This document shows positions 1-8,631 of a DNA stretch of 64,000 nucleotides, piece by piece. The position numbers and the translations under genes are program-made. The DNA comes from Bacillus spongiae (lineage in GTDB: Bacteria > Bacillota > Bacilli > Bacillales > Bacillaceae_K), in the NCBI RefSeq assembly GCF_037120725.1, contig NZ_JBBAXC010000010.1, positions 119,018-183,017 on the forward strand, in the 5' to 3' direction. Under the pieces are notes generated by a model. The model had not been told where the DNA came from and made no database searches. It saw nothing but the letters and a program-made list of their open reading frames with translations. Every line of letters starts with the position of its first letter. Position 1 is the first letter of the stretch.

Positions 1-85
1 TGAATCCGTTCCGTAGTTCGTTTCAATAGCTAAAGGCGGATCGTAAAATGATAGTATCAAGAAATTAAAAGGAGAAGAAGAAAAA

Positions 86-202
86 ATGAAACAAAAAAAA
101 GCAACAAAGAAGAAAAAAAGGACCATTGAACAAGCTGAACTAAATCGTTCTAAAGAAGAGCTCCTTGACCGAAAAGCCTATTTCCGTCACTACTTCAAAT
201 AG
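86..202 (+). CDS. Small basic peptide, 38 aa (FbpB-like?)
   Basis: An ATG preceded by AAAAGGAGAAGAAG opens a 38-residue, very Lys/Arg-rich reading frame. Its middle reads like the short Bacillus Fur-regulated basic proteins (a helix ending NRSKEELLDRKA), but this resemblance is from memory and weak. The next small ORF ends in a comparable EEMLTNRAFF motif, so the two look like diverged tandem paralogues. An 11-bp palindrome, TGATA-g-TATCA, lies at 49-59; it does not have the classical Fur-box spacing. Function unknown; the strong ribosome binding site is the main reason to call it. Confidence 0.45.
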   Translation: MKQKKATKKKKRTIEQAELNRSKEELLDRKAYFRHYFK

Positions 203-218
203 AAGGGAGAGAGCGTAT

Positions 219-329
219 TTGCTAACATTTTTAAACATGATCAGATCATTGTTTACTAATCACCCTGAATCAAAAACAAAACAAGAAGAAATGTTAACGA
301 ACCGAGCCTTTTTTCATTCAACAATGTAG
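219..329 (+). CDS. Small peptide, 36 aa, tandem with the preceding one
   Basis: A TTG start follows AGAAGGGAGAG with about 8 nt spacing, 16 nt after the previous stop. The product (36 residues) ends EEMLTNRAFFHSTM and shares an E-[EL]-[LM]-L-x-x-[RK]-A-x-F pattern with its neighbour, suggesting duplication followed by divergence. It was probably cotranscribed with it and stops before the terminator at 401-441. No function can be assigned. An alternative is a non-translated mRNA 3' end. Confidence 0.35.
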   Translation: MLTFLNMIRSLFTNHPESKTKQEEMLTNRAFFHSTM

Positions 330-400
330 GAATCATTTTCTTGAAAGGATAACGAATGTTTACAGTCCAATTTATCTTAAAAAATATAGCCTTATTAACC

Positions 401-441
401 AAAAAGTCCGATATTTTTCAGAATAACAATCGGACTTTTTT
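401..441. terminator. Bidirectional intrinsic terminator
   Basis: Twelve-base perfect stem AAAAAGTCCGAT / ATCGGACTTTTT with a 16-nt loop, flanked by T on both strands. It closes the two-peptide transcript on the plus strand. Confidence 0.85.
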
Positions 442-503
442 CTATAGTATTTCCGCTATAATTTGGGAAACATAACAACTGAACTTTGAAAGGAGGAAAA
501 ATC

Positions 504-629
504 ATGACTAACAAAAATGATAATCGAGAACGTAAAAACAAATATCCAAACAATAAAAAGCACGATACCGAATCGTCTCATGATACAAATATTCGAAGTA
601 AAATCACGAAAGAAGACTTAAACAAATAA
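504..629 (+). CDS. Small hydrophilic protein, 41 aa
   Basis: ATG 504 has a near-ideal ribosome binding site, AAAGGAGGAAAA. A TATAAT hexamer lies at 457-462, without a convincing -35. The 41-residue product is dominated by Asn, Lys, Asp and Ser (begins MTNKNDNRERKN, ends KITKEDLNK) and has no hydrophobic segment. Composition and length resemble minor spore proteins of Bacillus (SspP also begins MTNKN), but I cannot place it in a family. Single-gene unit. Confidence 0.55.
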   Translation: MTNKNDNRERKNKYPNNKKHDTESSHDTNIRSKITKEDLNK

Positions 630-750
630 ATTCATTTAACACGTGGGGGGAGAACGCTTTACCCTCCAACTCACTATATTATTGTATGTATTAACTTAAT
701 AAAATGCGATTATTACAAAAAAAGCACCCCAAGAGGAATACAAAGAATGA

Positions 751-1317
751 TTAATTACAACTATCTGCATCGTTACTATTAAGGCATTCATCCTCTTTAA
801 AATTGTCATCACCAAGCTCTTCGATATATGTATCATTATTATGAAATGCTTGATTAAAGAACACATCATTATCTTCTGTATTTTTTCAAAGAAGAAACCA
901 TCAAAAGCATTATTATTAGCAGTATTTCCTTTGAACTTATTATTAAATGAGATTTCTGTTACAAAAAACCACTAAATGCAAATTCACCTCCAAAACCGTT
1001 TTCAATAGCGGAATTTCCTTTAAAGGTATTGTTATCTGGTTCTACTGAAAAACCGTCCTCAAAATTGTTTTGAATAATAAATTATTAACTAATACTCCCG
1101 TTGTCCCATCAAGTATTGTACCTTGATTTCCTCCCTCTATCGCAGGCATCTCTTTCCCTTCTCCGATTAACTTGATCCTATCCGTCCCGATCGTTATATT
1201 TCCTAAAAAAGGGCTATCGTCTTCTTTCACCAATATAATATCTCCGGAATCTGCATTATCGACTGCAGCTTGAATGGTTCCAAAATCATTCTGAACTACA
1301 ATTGTTTTTTCGTTCAT
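751..1317 (-). pseudogene. Decayed right-handed beta-helix protein gene
   Basis: The first 91 codons (1042-1317) encode an N-terminus of the same type as the beta-helix proteins at 12-14 kb (TIQAAVDNADSGDIILVKED). Beyond residue ~78 the protein continues only if the frame changes near 1080 (NNFEDGFSVEPDNNTFKGNSA), again in a T run near 965 and again in an A run near 883. It then ends DECLNSNDADSCN and a TAA at 751-753. Three single-base indels in about 330 bp, all at or next to homopolymers, make this a pseudogene or a low-quality stretch. The intact product would have been about 185 residues. Confidence 0.7.
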
Positions 1318-1450
1318 AATAATTCCAATTTAATTACAATGAGGATGGTTAAAAAAGAGCTGAACGAAAACACTATTCACCATTAATTTCGTTTTGAAGC
1401 ACTCAAAAAATTTTTAGAAAAACGGTATTTTAATGACGATTTTTTATCTT

Positions 1451-1684
1451 TCAAACAATCAAGCACAAATTTAACGGTAAGGACATCACATCCAATATTA
1501 CAGCAAAAATAACCCCGATAACCAAAACTGTAATAGTAGGAATGACAACCACAGCATCCCATATTTCCCCGAAACCTAATACAAATAAGGCTGCTCCAAT
1601 AACAATGGCGTTCGAAAATGAAGCCCAACAAAGTGTAGCGCCTACACCCTTACACGCACAACATTCTTTTTCTTCGTGTTGATA
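1451..1684 (-). pseudogene. Small Cys-containing membrane protein frame without a start
   Basis: An open frame of 78 codons encodes ECCACKGVGATLCW followed by two strongly hydrophobic helices (AIVIGAALFVLGFGEIWDAV and VLVIGVIFAVILDV). There is no ATG, GTG or TTG before the upstream in-frame TGA at 1685-1687, and no ribosome binding site. The Cys pair before two membrane helices recalls the gene at 1949-2206 on the other strand. It is probably a decayed member of that small membrane family, or a gene broken by one error at its 5' end. Confidence 0.35.
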
Positions 1685-1948
1685 TCATCTCATTTTTAAA
1701 TTAGTAAACACGCTTACACTTTATGAGCTAGCCTATCTTATTATGTGTCTTTAAAAATTAAACGAACTATAACGAAATTTGACTCGAACAGATTTAGATA
1801 GCCATGTTACCTTTTGTTGTCCAATGATACTTGACATGTCTGGTAAAAGAGGTAATTAAATTGAAAAGTTACTACATATTTTAATAAGCATGTAAATATA
1901 TTAGAGTGAGATATCCTCTCTCAAACATCTTTGGAGGTGAACTAAACC

Positions 1949-2206
1949 TTGGGTAGCTCTTTGAATAAAGACTGTTGTTTAGCCGTCGCTTTGGCACTCT
2001 TTGGAGGTTTATTATTAGTACCTATTGCATTGGCTGAGGTAACATTAGCAGCGCTTGGTCAAATCGGTAACTTTAACCCCACTACATTAGGAATAGTGTT
2101 TGGCATCCTTACACTAATTGTTGTGGTTATCATCGTGGTGGTTCTATTAATCTGTCTAGTTAGACTCTGCAAAACCCTTATTAAATTAGCTGAAAACCAA
2201 AAATAA
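1949..2206 (+). CDS. Small membrane protein, two TM helices, 85 aa
   Basis: The TTG start at 1949 is chosen because TTGGAGGTGA sits directly upstream. The protein has a short polar N-terminus with a Cys pair (KDCCLAV), a membrane helix around residues 11-33, a linker (GQIGNFNPTT) and a second, very Val/Ile-rich helix around residues 47-72, then a basic tail. It is the first gene of a two-gene unit with 2253-2390 and a terminator at 2479. Function not recognised; both genes look like small membrane peptides of one transcript. Confidence 0.65.
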   Translation: MGSSLNKDCCLAVALALFGGLLLVPIALAEVTLAALGQIGNFNPTTLGIVFGILTLIVVVIIVVVLLICLVRLCKTLIKLAENQK

Positions 2207-2252
2207 TTGTAAAAAGTGTTTCTAAGCATTTTCATGTGGAGGAGGAGAGGTT

Positions 2253-2390
2253 TTGAGTGATCACAGCGATAACAAAGAGTCAATAAAAGAGAGCGTCAAA
2301 CAGTTAAGCACTACCATCATCATTGGAGCAGTTATTGGCGGTTCCATCATAGGAAGCTTTATCCTCGTTTTCGTGCAACAAGGACCATAA
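2253..2390 (+). CDS. Small membrane protein, one TM helix, 45 aa
   Basis: A TTG start follows GTGGAGGAGGAGAGG. The 45-residue product has a charged N-terminal half (SDHSDNKESIKESVKQ) and one C-terminal membrane helix (TIIIGAVIGGSIIGSFILVF). It lies 46 nt after the preceding small membrane gene and before a clear terminator, so the two form an operon. No family recognised. Confidence 0.6.
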   Translation: MSDHSDNKESIKESVKQLSTTIIIGAVIGGSIIGSFILVFVQQGP

Positions 2391-2478
2391 TTGTTTTATG
2401 GGTAGAACTTCGACACGCCTACAGCTAAACAAGCTGCTCTTTCCATAATATTGTGAACATAAGTCAGCATCATGAAAG

Positions 2479-2510
2479 CCACTCAATTACCTCAATTGAG
2501 TGGTCTTTTT
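2479..2510 (+). terminator. Intrinsic terminator of the small membrane operon
   Basis: Perfect 10-bp stem CCACTCAATT / AATTGAGTGG with a 5-nt loop, followed by TCTTTTT. Confidence 0.85.
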
Positions 2511-2766
2511 CATATGTAAATAGCTGTCATGATTGTGGCAAAAATGATCACAACTATTTAGTTTCATTACAAGCCTATCATGTCATCATTAAAATAAACG
2601 TTATTGGTAGGCTAACATGTAAAACAAAATTCTGTTCCTTTTAGTACAAAGTATATTGGTTATGACCTTGCTAAGACGCTAAAATTATCTTGAATCCTTA
2701 ATCGTTCCTTTATCCTGTCTCGTTCTATCGTGGAAATCAGTATGTTTCTTCCACAACTGCTTCCGA
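2511..2766. other. Intergenic region without a recognisable gene
   Basis: Contains loose inverted repeats (AGCCTA...TAGGCT near 2571-2614 and AAATAG...CTATTT near 2517-2560). No coding frame with a ribosome binding site was seen. Confidence 0.4.
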
Positions 2767-2797
2767 CAAAAAAAAACGCACCTTATGAGGAGCGTTT
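2767..2797 (-). terminator. Intrinsic terminator downstream of the nadD-like gene
   Basis: On the minus strand AAACGCtCCT and AGGtGCGTTT form a hairpin with a 4-nt loop, followed by a run of nine T. Confidence 0.8.
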
Positions 2798-2822
2798 CTG
2801 TTTTGACAAAGTTCAATGATTC

Positions 2823-3446
2823 TTAACCTTTTGACCCATACAAACCATTTGTTTTAATATAAACATAGCATTTCTCTGGGAGTAAATATCTAGGCTCCCC
2901 ACCTCGGCTAAATTCTTCTCTTATGTAGGTCGAGCTAATTTCCATCGCTAACCCTTTATCGACTAAATGGAAAGTGGAACCATCGTCTTGATTTCTTAAT
3001 ATAGGATATTTACTAATGACATGTAACATATCAATACCTTCTCTTGCCATCACAATAAATCGATTTTCTTCAATTAATTTTTGACTGTTATCCCACTTTT
3101 CTTCTCCTATATCCTCTAATAAATCTGCCCCCATCATAAAATATAGTTCATCTTCGGGATATTGCTTTTTAAAGTGCTTCATTGTTGAAAACGTATCGAT
3201 TTTCCATACCTCTTGATTCATCTCATAGTCGTCAACAATAAATTTGGAATTCCCCTCAATTGCCATCTCCAACAGATTTTTTCTATGTTGATCTGACGTT
3301 TTCATCTTTTTATCTCTTCTACGATGAGAACAAGGCAAGAAAATAACCAAATCCAACTTACAGCGATGCGCTATTGTGCTGGCAGTCCAAAGGTGCACAT
3401 TTGTTACAGGGTCAAAGGACGACCCATATAGACCAATCCTTCTCAT
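2823..3446 (-). CDS. nadD: Nicotinate-nucleotide adenylyltransferase family protein
   Basis: A 207-residue nucleotidyltransferase of the NadD type, which adenylylates nicotinate mononucleotide in NAD synthesis. The N-terminal dinucleotide-binding loop is GSSFDPVTNVHLW (residues 9-21), a variant of the usual GGTFDPPHxGH in which the second His becomes the H of NVH. The C-terminal ISSTYIR motif (about 170-176) binds phosphate as in the family. It stands alone rather than beside yqeK, so it may be an accessory paralogue and not the housekeeping enzyme; the variant loop supports that. Substrate could differ. Confidence 0.75.
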   Translation of the reverse strand: MRRIGLYGSSFDPVTNVHLWTASTIAHRCKLDLVIFLPCSHRRRDKKMKTSDQHRKNLLEMAIEGNSKFIVDDYEMNQEVWKIDTFSTMKHFKKQYPEDELYFMMGADLLEDIGEEKWDNSQKLIEENRFIVMAREGIDMLHVISKYPILRNQDDGSTFHLVDKGLAMEISSTYIREEFSRGGEPRYLLPEKCYVYIKTNGLYGSKG

Positions 3447-3661
3447 CTCGACTCACTCCTATTGGTCAAGCTCTTTATCATTTTTTGAAATCCCTAACAT
3501 TATCTATAGTATTACGCATTTTCGTTCTATTGGTAAGCTTATTTTTGTAAAAATTATGAATATTATTCAAACTCTTGATAAGAACGTATACTCCGTATCA
3601 TTTTCTAACCTAGAAAACTGTAGATGGACCTAGTTAAATAGTAAAAAACTATTATTCTCGT

Positions 3662-4075
3662 TCAATAAATAAGAGATGATGTAGCATTTTGCATTAAGTT
3701 AATCAGAAATTCTTTATCTTCAGGATAAGCATGATTTATTTTTTGTACATCACATAAAGTTTTCCACTCTGCTGCAATGATTGTATCGTCTGGGTCCATG
3801 ATTCCGTGAATTCGTGACATTTTTCTCACTTTAAAGTAAAAGGTTTTCACTTGTATCCCTTTTATTTCTGTTTCTTTTATAAAAAGGCGGTTAATAATTT
3901 CCACTTCGTAACCCGTTTCCTCTTTCACTTCCCGCTTGCAACACTCTTCAGCTGTTTCTCCTACTTCTATTCCGCCAGAAGGAACCGCCCATGCTTCAGA
4001 ACCAATGCTTCTCACCATGAGAAGTTCATTTTTTTCATTCATACAAACCGCAGCGGACCCAAACCATTCTTTCAT
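3662..4075 (-). CDS. NUDIX hydrolase
   Basis: A 137-residue NUDIX protein. The Nudix box runs from residue ~34 as GGIEVGETAEECCKREVKEE followed by TGY, matching Gx5Ex7REUxEExGU, so it should hydrolyse a nucleoside diphosphate linked to another group using Mg. The substrate cannot be told from the sequence. Single gene, same strand as nadD but 215 bp upstream of it with no evident shared signals. Confidence 0.85.
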   Translation of the reverse strand: MKEWFGSAAVCMNEKNELLMVRSIGSEAWAVPSGGIEVGETAEECCKREVKEETGYEVEIINRLFIKETEIKGIQVKTFYFKVRKMSRIHGIMDPDDTIIAAEWKTLCDVQKINHAYPEDKEFLINLMQNATSSLIY

Positions 4076-4457
4076 AGCTTCCCCTCCAATAGTTGTTACT
4101 GATTTGATTTTTTATGTAAATCAGGCTCCATGAACCATACTGAATTTAAATATAGTTGAACATTTACTTGCTTACATCCTTTATAAAAAACAGCGAAACC
4201 CTTCATTACGTAAGATTGAATTTTACAATTAAAGAGCTTCTATTAGATTTAGTAGGGTTAAGAAGTACTTACTTTCTCCTAATTTAACAGTAAAAACTAA
4301 AACCAATTTATTTATAACAAATGGGCAACAATCATTAATGGTACAAAAGCAGTCAATCCGTTTTCAATATTTACAATATAAAATATATTGTCGCTGCTAC
4401 AACGAATAATATCCCTAATACTAGTCTTACCAATATAGATATAACTCTTTAGGCGTA
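4076..4457. other. Intergenic region, nothing recognised
   Basis: About 380 bp of AT-rich DNA between two minus-strand genes. No open frame with a ribosome binding site and no strong hairpin. Confidence 0.4.
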
Positions 4458-5033
4458 TTAGATATTATCACTATGTGTTCTATAATAATTTTCGGCAGTA
4501 TCTACTGACCAATTCCAAAAGGATGACCCTTGTGACAAAAGGTATCGATCAAGAAAAAGCTCGAAATTTAAGTTGAGAATTGTAGTTTCATTAAAAAAAG
4601 GATTAATGATTAATAGGTAATTACTATCATTATTCTTTATTCTTTCTACATCTACAACTAAATGATGGCCTTCCAAAAGTCTTGCTATTGGATAGTGGTT
4701 TTGTTCAAAAGCCAATTTTTCTTTTGTACTTTTAACCTCTTCAATAGAAAATAAATAAAGCCCACCACCGATGTTTAATGAGCCATTTAGTAATAATTCA
4801 AATATGATTGCTCCATTATGAATAAGTAGAAATTCATGATAATCATCAGGTAATAGTAATCCCGTTGATTCCTCGTATTGTTTTAACTCTTCTGTATTAG
4901 AAGGATCATTAAAAGTACATTTTACATCTAAAACAGTTCCTTCTTCTCCAAGGACTTTCATTTGATTATTATTATTGAGAATTTCTTTTAATCCAATTAA
5001 AGATTTGCTAATTATTTTTCGAGTTCGATTCAT
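4458..5033 (-). CDS. SMI1/KNR4 (SUKH) family protein
   Basis: A 191-residue protein whose centre has the SUKH signature: an N-terminal helix, then GLLLPDDYHEFLLIHNGA (about 78-95), then a Gly-rich strand (NIGGGLYLFS). SUKH proteins often act as immunity proteins against nuclease or deaminase toxins, but many are stand-alone. No polymorphic toxin gene is next to this one, so an immunity role is only a family-based possibility. Start chosen at the ATG at 5033. Confidence 0.75.
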   Translation of the reverse strand: MNRTRKIISKSLIGLKEILNNNNQMKVLGEEGTVLDVKCTFNDPSNTEELKQYEESTGLLLPDDYHEFLLIHNGAIIFELLLNGSLNIGGGLYLFSIEEVKSTKEKLAFEQNHYPIARLLEGHHLVVDVERIKNNDSNYLLIINPFFNETTILNLNFELFLDRYLLSQGSSFWNWSVDTAENYYRTHSDNI

Positions 5034-5420
5034 AAATATACCTCATTTCAACCGTATTTTTATGGTGTGGTGGATATGAACATATGCACCAGACAAATCG
5101 CCATTTGGGTCTCCATAAGCATTTAACTATTGGGCTGTATATCTCTGTCTGTTGAACTATTCCAAGTAGTTCTACCTCAATAGGAACTACAGACACATTT
5201 GTGTAGTAGGAATTGGCATCTAGCACATGCGATGATTATTATATATTGCACGTTAAATTTTACTATTGTAGGCTGGTCACTTCGACCAATACTAGCTTTG
5301 GGGGGCAGAACCCAATCATCCTGCAGTTTGTTTTTGGGAAGGTTTTCTCATGAAGTTACGACAGCAATTCAATTTTGGTTAATTCCTCTATAGTTAAGGC
5401 TTACCCAATATTTCGTTTAC
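5034..5420. other. Intergenic region, nothing recognised
   Basis: A 72-codon minus-strand frame at 5008-5226 overlaps the SMI1 gene start but has no ribosome binding site and no protein-like composition. No other structure seen until the terminator at 5421. Confidence 0.4.
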
Positions 5421-5459
5421 GAAAAATAGATAAGGCGCTTTCACAACATAAAAGCACCT
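5421..5459 (-). terminator. Probable terminator of the 5'-nucleotidase gene
   Basis: On the minus strand AGGTGCTTT pairs with AAAGCGCCT (one G-U) over a 9-nt loop, followed by TATCTATTTTT. Confidence 0.55.
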
Positions 5460-5481
5460 AAATAAATGATTAATAATTTCT

Positions 5482-6891
5482 TTAAACTGGATTTAATTCG
5501 CGGTTAGTTTTCTTTAAAAAGCTTATAAACACATCTTTCACCATCTCTGTTTTTCCAACATCCAATAATTTATTCCCCTTAACAGAAGAATATCCACATA
5601 CTTCATCGTACAGCATTGGTGTTCCGGTCCCTATTTTATATACTTTTTCTTCCTTTAGACGTTCTCTGTTTACTGTAACATTGGAGAGTACACCATCTTG
5701 ATAATCCCAATTTATTCCAGAGAAAGCTAAAGAGCCGATTGGAATTCCGTGCGGTCTAAACCCATTACCATATACGAGCTTTGAGGAAACCTCTTCTTTA
5801 TAGCTATCTTTAATTAACCCTAAAATTTGTTCACCCTTTAGCTCAATCAATACGGGAGAGTGCATGCTTTTGCATATATTCAGTACATCCCCTTTTGTCA
5901 CATTCCCCGATTGTAAACCTGCTACAGCAGCGCCACCATACATTAGACCAATTTCTGCATTCCAATGGTCACGAACAGCTTCTGCCATTAATTGAATGAC
6001 ATCCTTATGAAGAAGGGGGGTATCCTTTACAGTTAAAACTTCTGAAAGAAACTCATTTGTTTCCATTCTTCCCTTTTCCAAAATCGCTTCCATACTCGGG
6101 TCGATATCAGATTCCAGCTTTATTTCACTTAAATTTCCTTCATAGCCTTCTATTTTATTACTACTATTCTCTATATCTAATATCAAACGTAACTCCCCAA
6201 CATATTGTCCATAGGATCCTGCTTGTACGATAATGACACCCGATTCTTCAACCGGACTCTCAAGTACAGTATGAGTGTGCGCTCCGACAATGACATCTAC
6301 TAATCCACTAACTTCTTTCGCTATTTTCACATCGGCGTCATATCCTAAATGTGAAAGGAAAACAATGATATCTGCCCCCTTTTGTTTTAAATCAGCCACC
6401 GTTTTTTTGATAGACGTAACAGTATCTCGATTTCTAAAGTCATGTTTATTTTCATAAACATTCCCAAATTGATCGGTTGCGCCAAAAAGCCCGACCTTTA
6501 CATCATTCGTTAGCGTTACGAGCAAGGATTCCTTCATCCCACCAATTATGTTCCCGTCATTTTCTACTAAATTTAATAATAACCAAGGCACCTTTGACTT
6601 TAAGCTAAGCTCTCGTATTAGTGCTGGAGTCGATCGTAATAACTCATTATTTCCGACTGACATCGCATGGTATCCGACATCAGCAAGCATATCTAAATGC
6701 ATATCGCCATTAGTAGCTAGACACTCGTTAATACTCATATCTAAATGATCTCCACCGTCTAACAATAAATAGCTTTCATTTTGTGCTTTCAGTTCACTTA
6801 TTCGATTCTTTATGTATGCGGATTGTCGTAATAATTGTTCATAATTCCCGTGAAGATCATTCGTATGAATTATGGTTAATGTCTTTTTCAT
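5482..6891 (-). CDS. Metallophosphatase / 5'-nucleotidase (YunD-like)
   Basis: A 469-residue bifunctional metallophosphatase/5'-nucleotidase. The N-terminal calcineurin-like domain has TNDLHG (10-15), DGGDH (about 45-49), GNNE (about 81-84), LSHLG (about 181-185) and GAHTHT (about 203-208), which together bind two metals. The C-terminal 5'-nucleotidase domain follows from about residue 270. The GNNE motif replaces the more common GNHE; from memory B. subtilis YunD also has it, so it is a subfamily mark. No signal peptide is seen, so it is cytoplasmic and probably dephosphorylates nucleotides or a related phosphoester. Monocistronic. Confidence 0.85.
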   Translation of the reverse strand: MKKTLTIIHTNDLHGNYEQLLRQSAYIKNRISELKAQNESYLLLDGGDHLDMSINECLATNGDMHLDMLADVGYHAMSVGNNELLRSTPALIRELSLKSKVPWLLLNLVENDGNIIGGMKESLLVTLTNDVKVGLFGATDQFGNVYENKHDFRNRDTVTSIKKTVADLKQKGADIIVFLSHLGYDADVKIAKEVSGLVDVIVGAHTHTVLESPVEESGVIIVQAGSYGQYVGELRLILDIENSSNKIEGYEGNLSEIKLESDIDPSMEAILEKGRMETNEFLSEVLTVKDTPLLHKDVIQLMAEAVRDHWNAEIGLMYGGAAVAGLQSGNVTKGDVLNICKSMHSPVLIELKGEQILGLIKDSYKEEVSSKLVYGNGFRPHGIPIGSLAFSGINWDYQDGVLSNVTVNRERLKEEKVYKIGTGTPMLYDEVCGYSSVKGNKLLDVGKTEMVKDVFISFLKKTNRELNPV

Positions 6892-7335
6892 CTCTACTCC
6901 CCCAATGATAGATTGTCAGTTTAGCAAAAATTTACTACTTGTTGTCTAACGACCACTCTAAAGAATGACCCCTACTATTTTTGAACCCGAACTATCTAGG
7001 TAAATGCTAAAATCGAACATTCATTCTTATTTTACCATTAAATGAAAAAATTTCATCATTCATTTTGTAATTATGTAAACGTGATGAAAAAGTGGATTGA
7101 CTCGTAGGAAGATAAGATCACATTAATATGGTTATTTTGGTTTTATTTCAATTTAGTTTCTACTTTTTTATCCTATTTTGCTTTCTTCACCTTGAGTCAT
7201 CGTGAGTTACTAATTGACCTCTACAAATATATTAACTCCATTTAAGTGAAAAAAAAGCCTTGTATTTCTATATGCAACGTCTAATTTTGTGATACCATTG
7301 TGGTAATATTTAGAAGTGAGAGAAAGAGTGATATT
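6892..7335. other. Divergent intergenic region
   Basis: Separates the minus-strand nucleotidase gene from a plus-strand gene, so promoters for both must lie here. I see no operator-like palindrome. Confidence 0.4.
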
Positions 7336-7761
7336 ATGAAAAAGAGATTAAAGAAGACTATAAAAGACATAATGTGGTTGGATACTAAGGATTTAAGTAA
7401 CCTCACATTAGCTAAGCTTGAACAGAAAATGAAGGAAGAAAACTTTGAAGAAAACCTTTTAACGAACGTAATTGAAGTATTGAAACAAAGACTAGTTGAA
7501 TTTGGTGAAAAGGATTTTCAAGAATGGTTATATAATCTCAACTTTAAATGTCCTGACGAATTTCAAGATGAACGGTTTGCGAAAGATATTTATGAAAAAT
7601 CTCAATTTTGGATAGAAGAAGAAATCCTTAAATTAGAGAAAGAAACAAAAATTTCTTGGGAGGTTCAAGCAGAGGATCTTAAAGAATTTCAGGAAAAAGC
7701 AAGAAAAATTCAATTAATCATTAGGCATAGATTATCTGAGATTGTATTAGACTTGACATAA
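7336..7761 (+). CDS. Hypothetical charged helical protein, 141 aa
   Basis: The frame opens at 7300 with GTG, but ATG 7336 (MKKRLKK) looks the better start because a purine-rich AGAAAGAGTG precedes it. The product is rich in Lys, Glu and Leu with long predicted helices (TLAKLEQKMKEENFEENLL and later EKARKIQLIIRHRLSEIV), has no membrane segment and no Cys motif. I do not recognise a family. Confidence 0.6.
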   Translation: MKKRLKKTIKDIMWLDTKDLSNLTLAKLEQKMKEENFEENLLTNVIEVLKQRLVEFGEKDFQEWLYNLNFKCPDEFQDERFAKDIYEKSQFWIEEEILKLEKETKISWEVQAEDLKEFQEKARKIQLIIRHRLSEIVLDLT

Positions 7762-8484
7762 TAAATTTTACTTTCAAATTAATCAGCCTGCTGTAACATT
7801 TCTACATATGTATTTATAACCTACTAATAAAGGTTGTTTCACGGATCCTTTGTAAGCAGCTTTTTTAACTTTATTCACACCTTAAGAAAATAACGTGTGA
7901 GTAGTCGTCCTATCGTTATGCGTTCATCCACGATATATACCATTTTCTTGACCAATACACTTCTACAATGAAGACACACTATGGCATTAGTAAAACGATT
8001 TTTCTTGACCAAGATAGCAACAACTATTTTAAGCAAAATACATAATATAAATATACGTTTGAAATAAATAATTCCCGACATGAAGGCATACTCCTTCCAA
8101 TGTCGAAAAGATAAGATCAATACAAGATAATTGATATATTCAAAAATAGTCTTCAGACTAATATAGAAGATTGGTATCCAATAAAAGGGTGTTGCCAACA
8201 TCAACTCAATAAACTCTTATTTCATTAAATGCCTGTATGGGGGAACTTACGATTGTTCGACAGCCCGTTTCTAACTATGCTTGCTTGAACTACATCAATT
8301 ATGTAGTTTTGATGATCTTTACAATCTAGCTTCCGTTAAAAAGCTTGAATTGTGATAATCAGTTTTTTCTATTGCTCAACTTTACTTTCCTTCCCCATAT
8401 TGAAGAGATCTATTTTTTTGGTATAATATGTTATTATTTTGCGTGCTTATTGCGTTTATTAACGCTAACAACGTATTCAAGCCA
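7762..8484. other. Intergenic region holding one doubtful ORF
   Basis: About 720 bp. The only sizeable frame is the hydrophobic minus-strand ORF 7875-8204, listed separately at low confidence. No terminator is evident after the gene ending at 7761. Confidence 0.35.
7875..8204 (-). CDS. Doubtful hydrophobic ORF, 109 aa
   Basis: A minus-strand frame with three hydrophobic stretches and aromatic residues typical of membrane proteins, ending in a basic segment. The start region has no ribosome binding site and the composition may simply reflect AT-rich DNA. It could be a real small membrane protein or a remnant; I cannot tell. Confidence 0.22.
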   Translation of the reverse strand: MMLATPFYWIPIFYISLKTIFEYINYLVLILSFRHWKEYAFMSGIIYFKRIFILCILLKIVVAILVKKNRFTNAIVCLHCRSVLVKKMVYIVDERITIGRLLTRYFLKV

Positions 8485-8520
8485 TTAAAAAAAGCGTATT
8501 TTAAATATCAAAATACGCTT
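8485..8520 (-). terminator. Intrinsic terminator of the SMR-TetR operon
   Basis: Perfect 11-bp stem AAGCGTATTTT / AAAATACGCTT with a 7-nt loop, followed on the minus strand by seven T. Confidence 0.85.
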
Positions 8521-8631
8521 CTTACGTTTTCTAGGACTTACTACCTCTTTAAAATGACTTATATTTAAGTGTACTGTCCGTCAGACTAATAACAAAGTCT
8601 TTTCTTTCACTGCCCTATTTATGGCGATTCT

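Noticed and set aside
49..59. A Fur box in front of the tiny peptide genes
   Set aside because: TGATA-g-TATCA is a neat palindrome but has a 1-bp centre instead of the spacing of TGATAATnATTATCA.
4458..5033. A toxin-immunity system with the SMI1/KNR4 protein
   Set aside because: No polymorphic toxin, secretion or recombination gene lies near this or the second SUKH gene at 45303.
5008..5226. A 72-codon minus-strand ORF upstream of the SMI1/KNR4 gene
   Set aside because: It overlaps the real start region, lacks a ribosome binding site and has no recognisable protein features.
7300..7335. GTG 7300 as start of the hypothetical gene
   Set aside because: No ribosome binding site precedes it, whereas ATG 7336 has a purine-rich upstream sequence.
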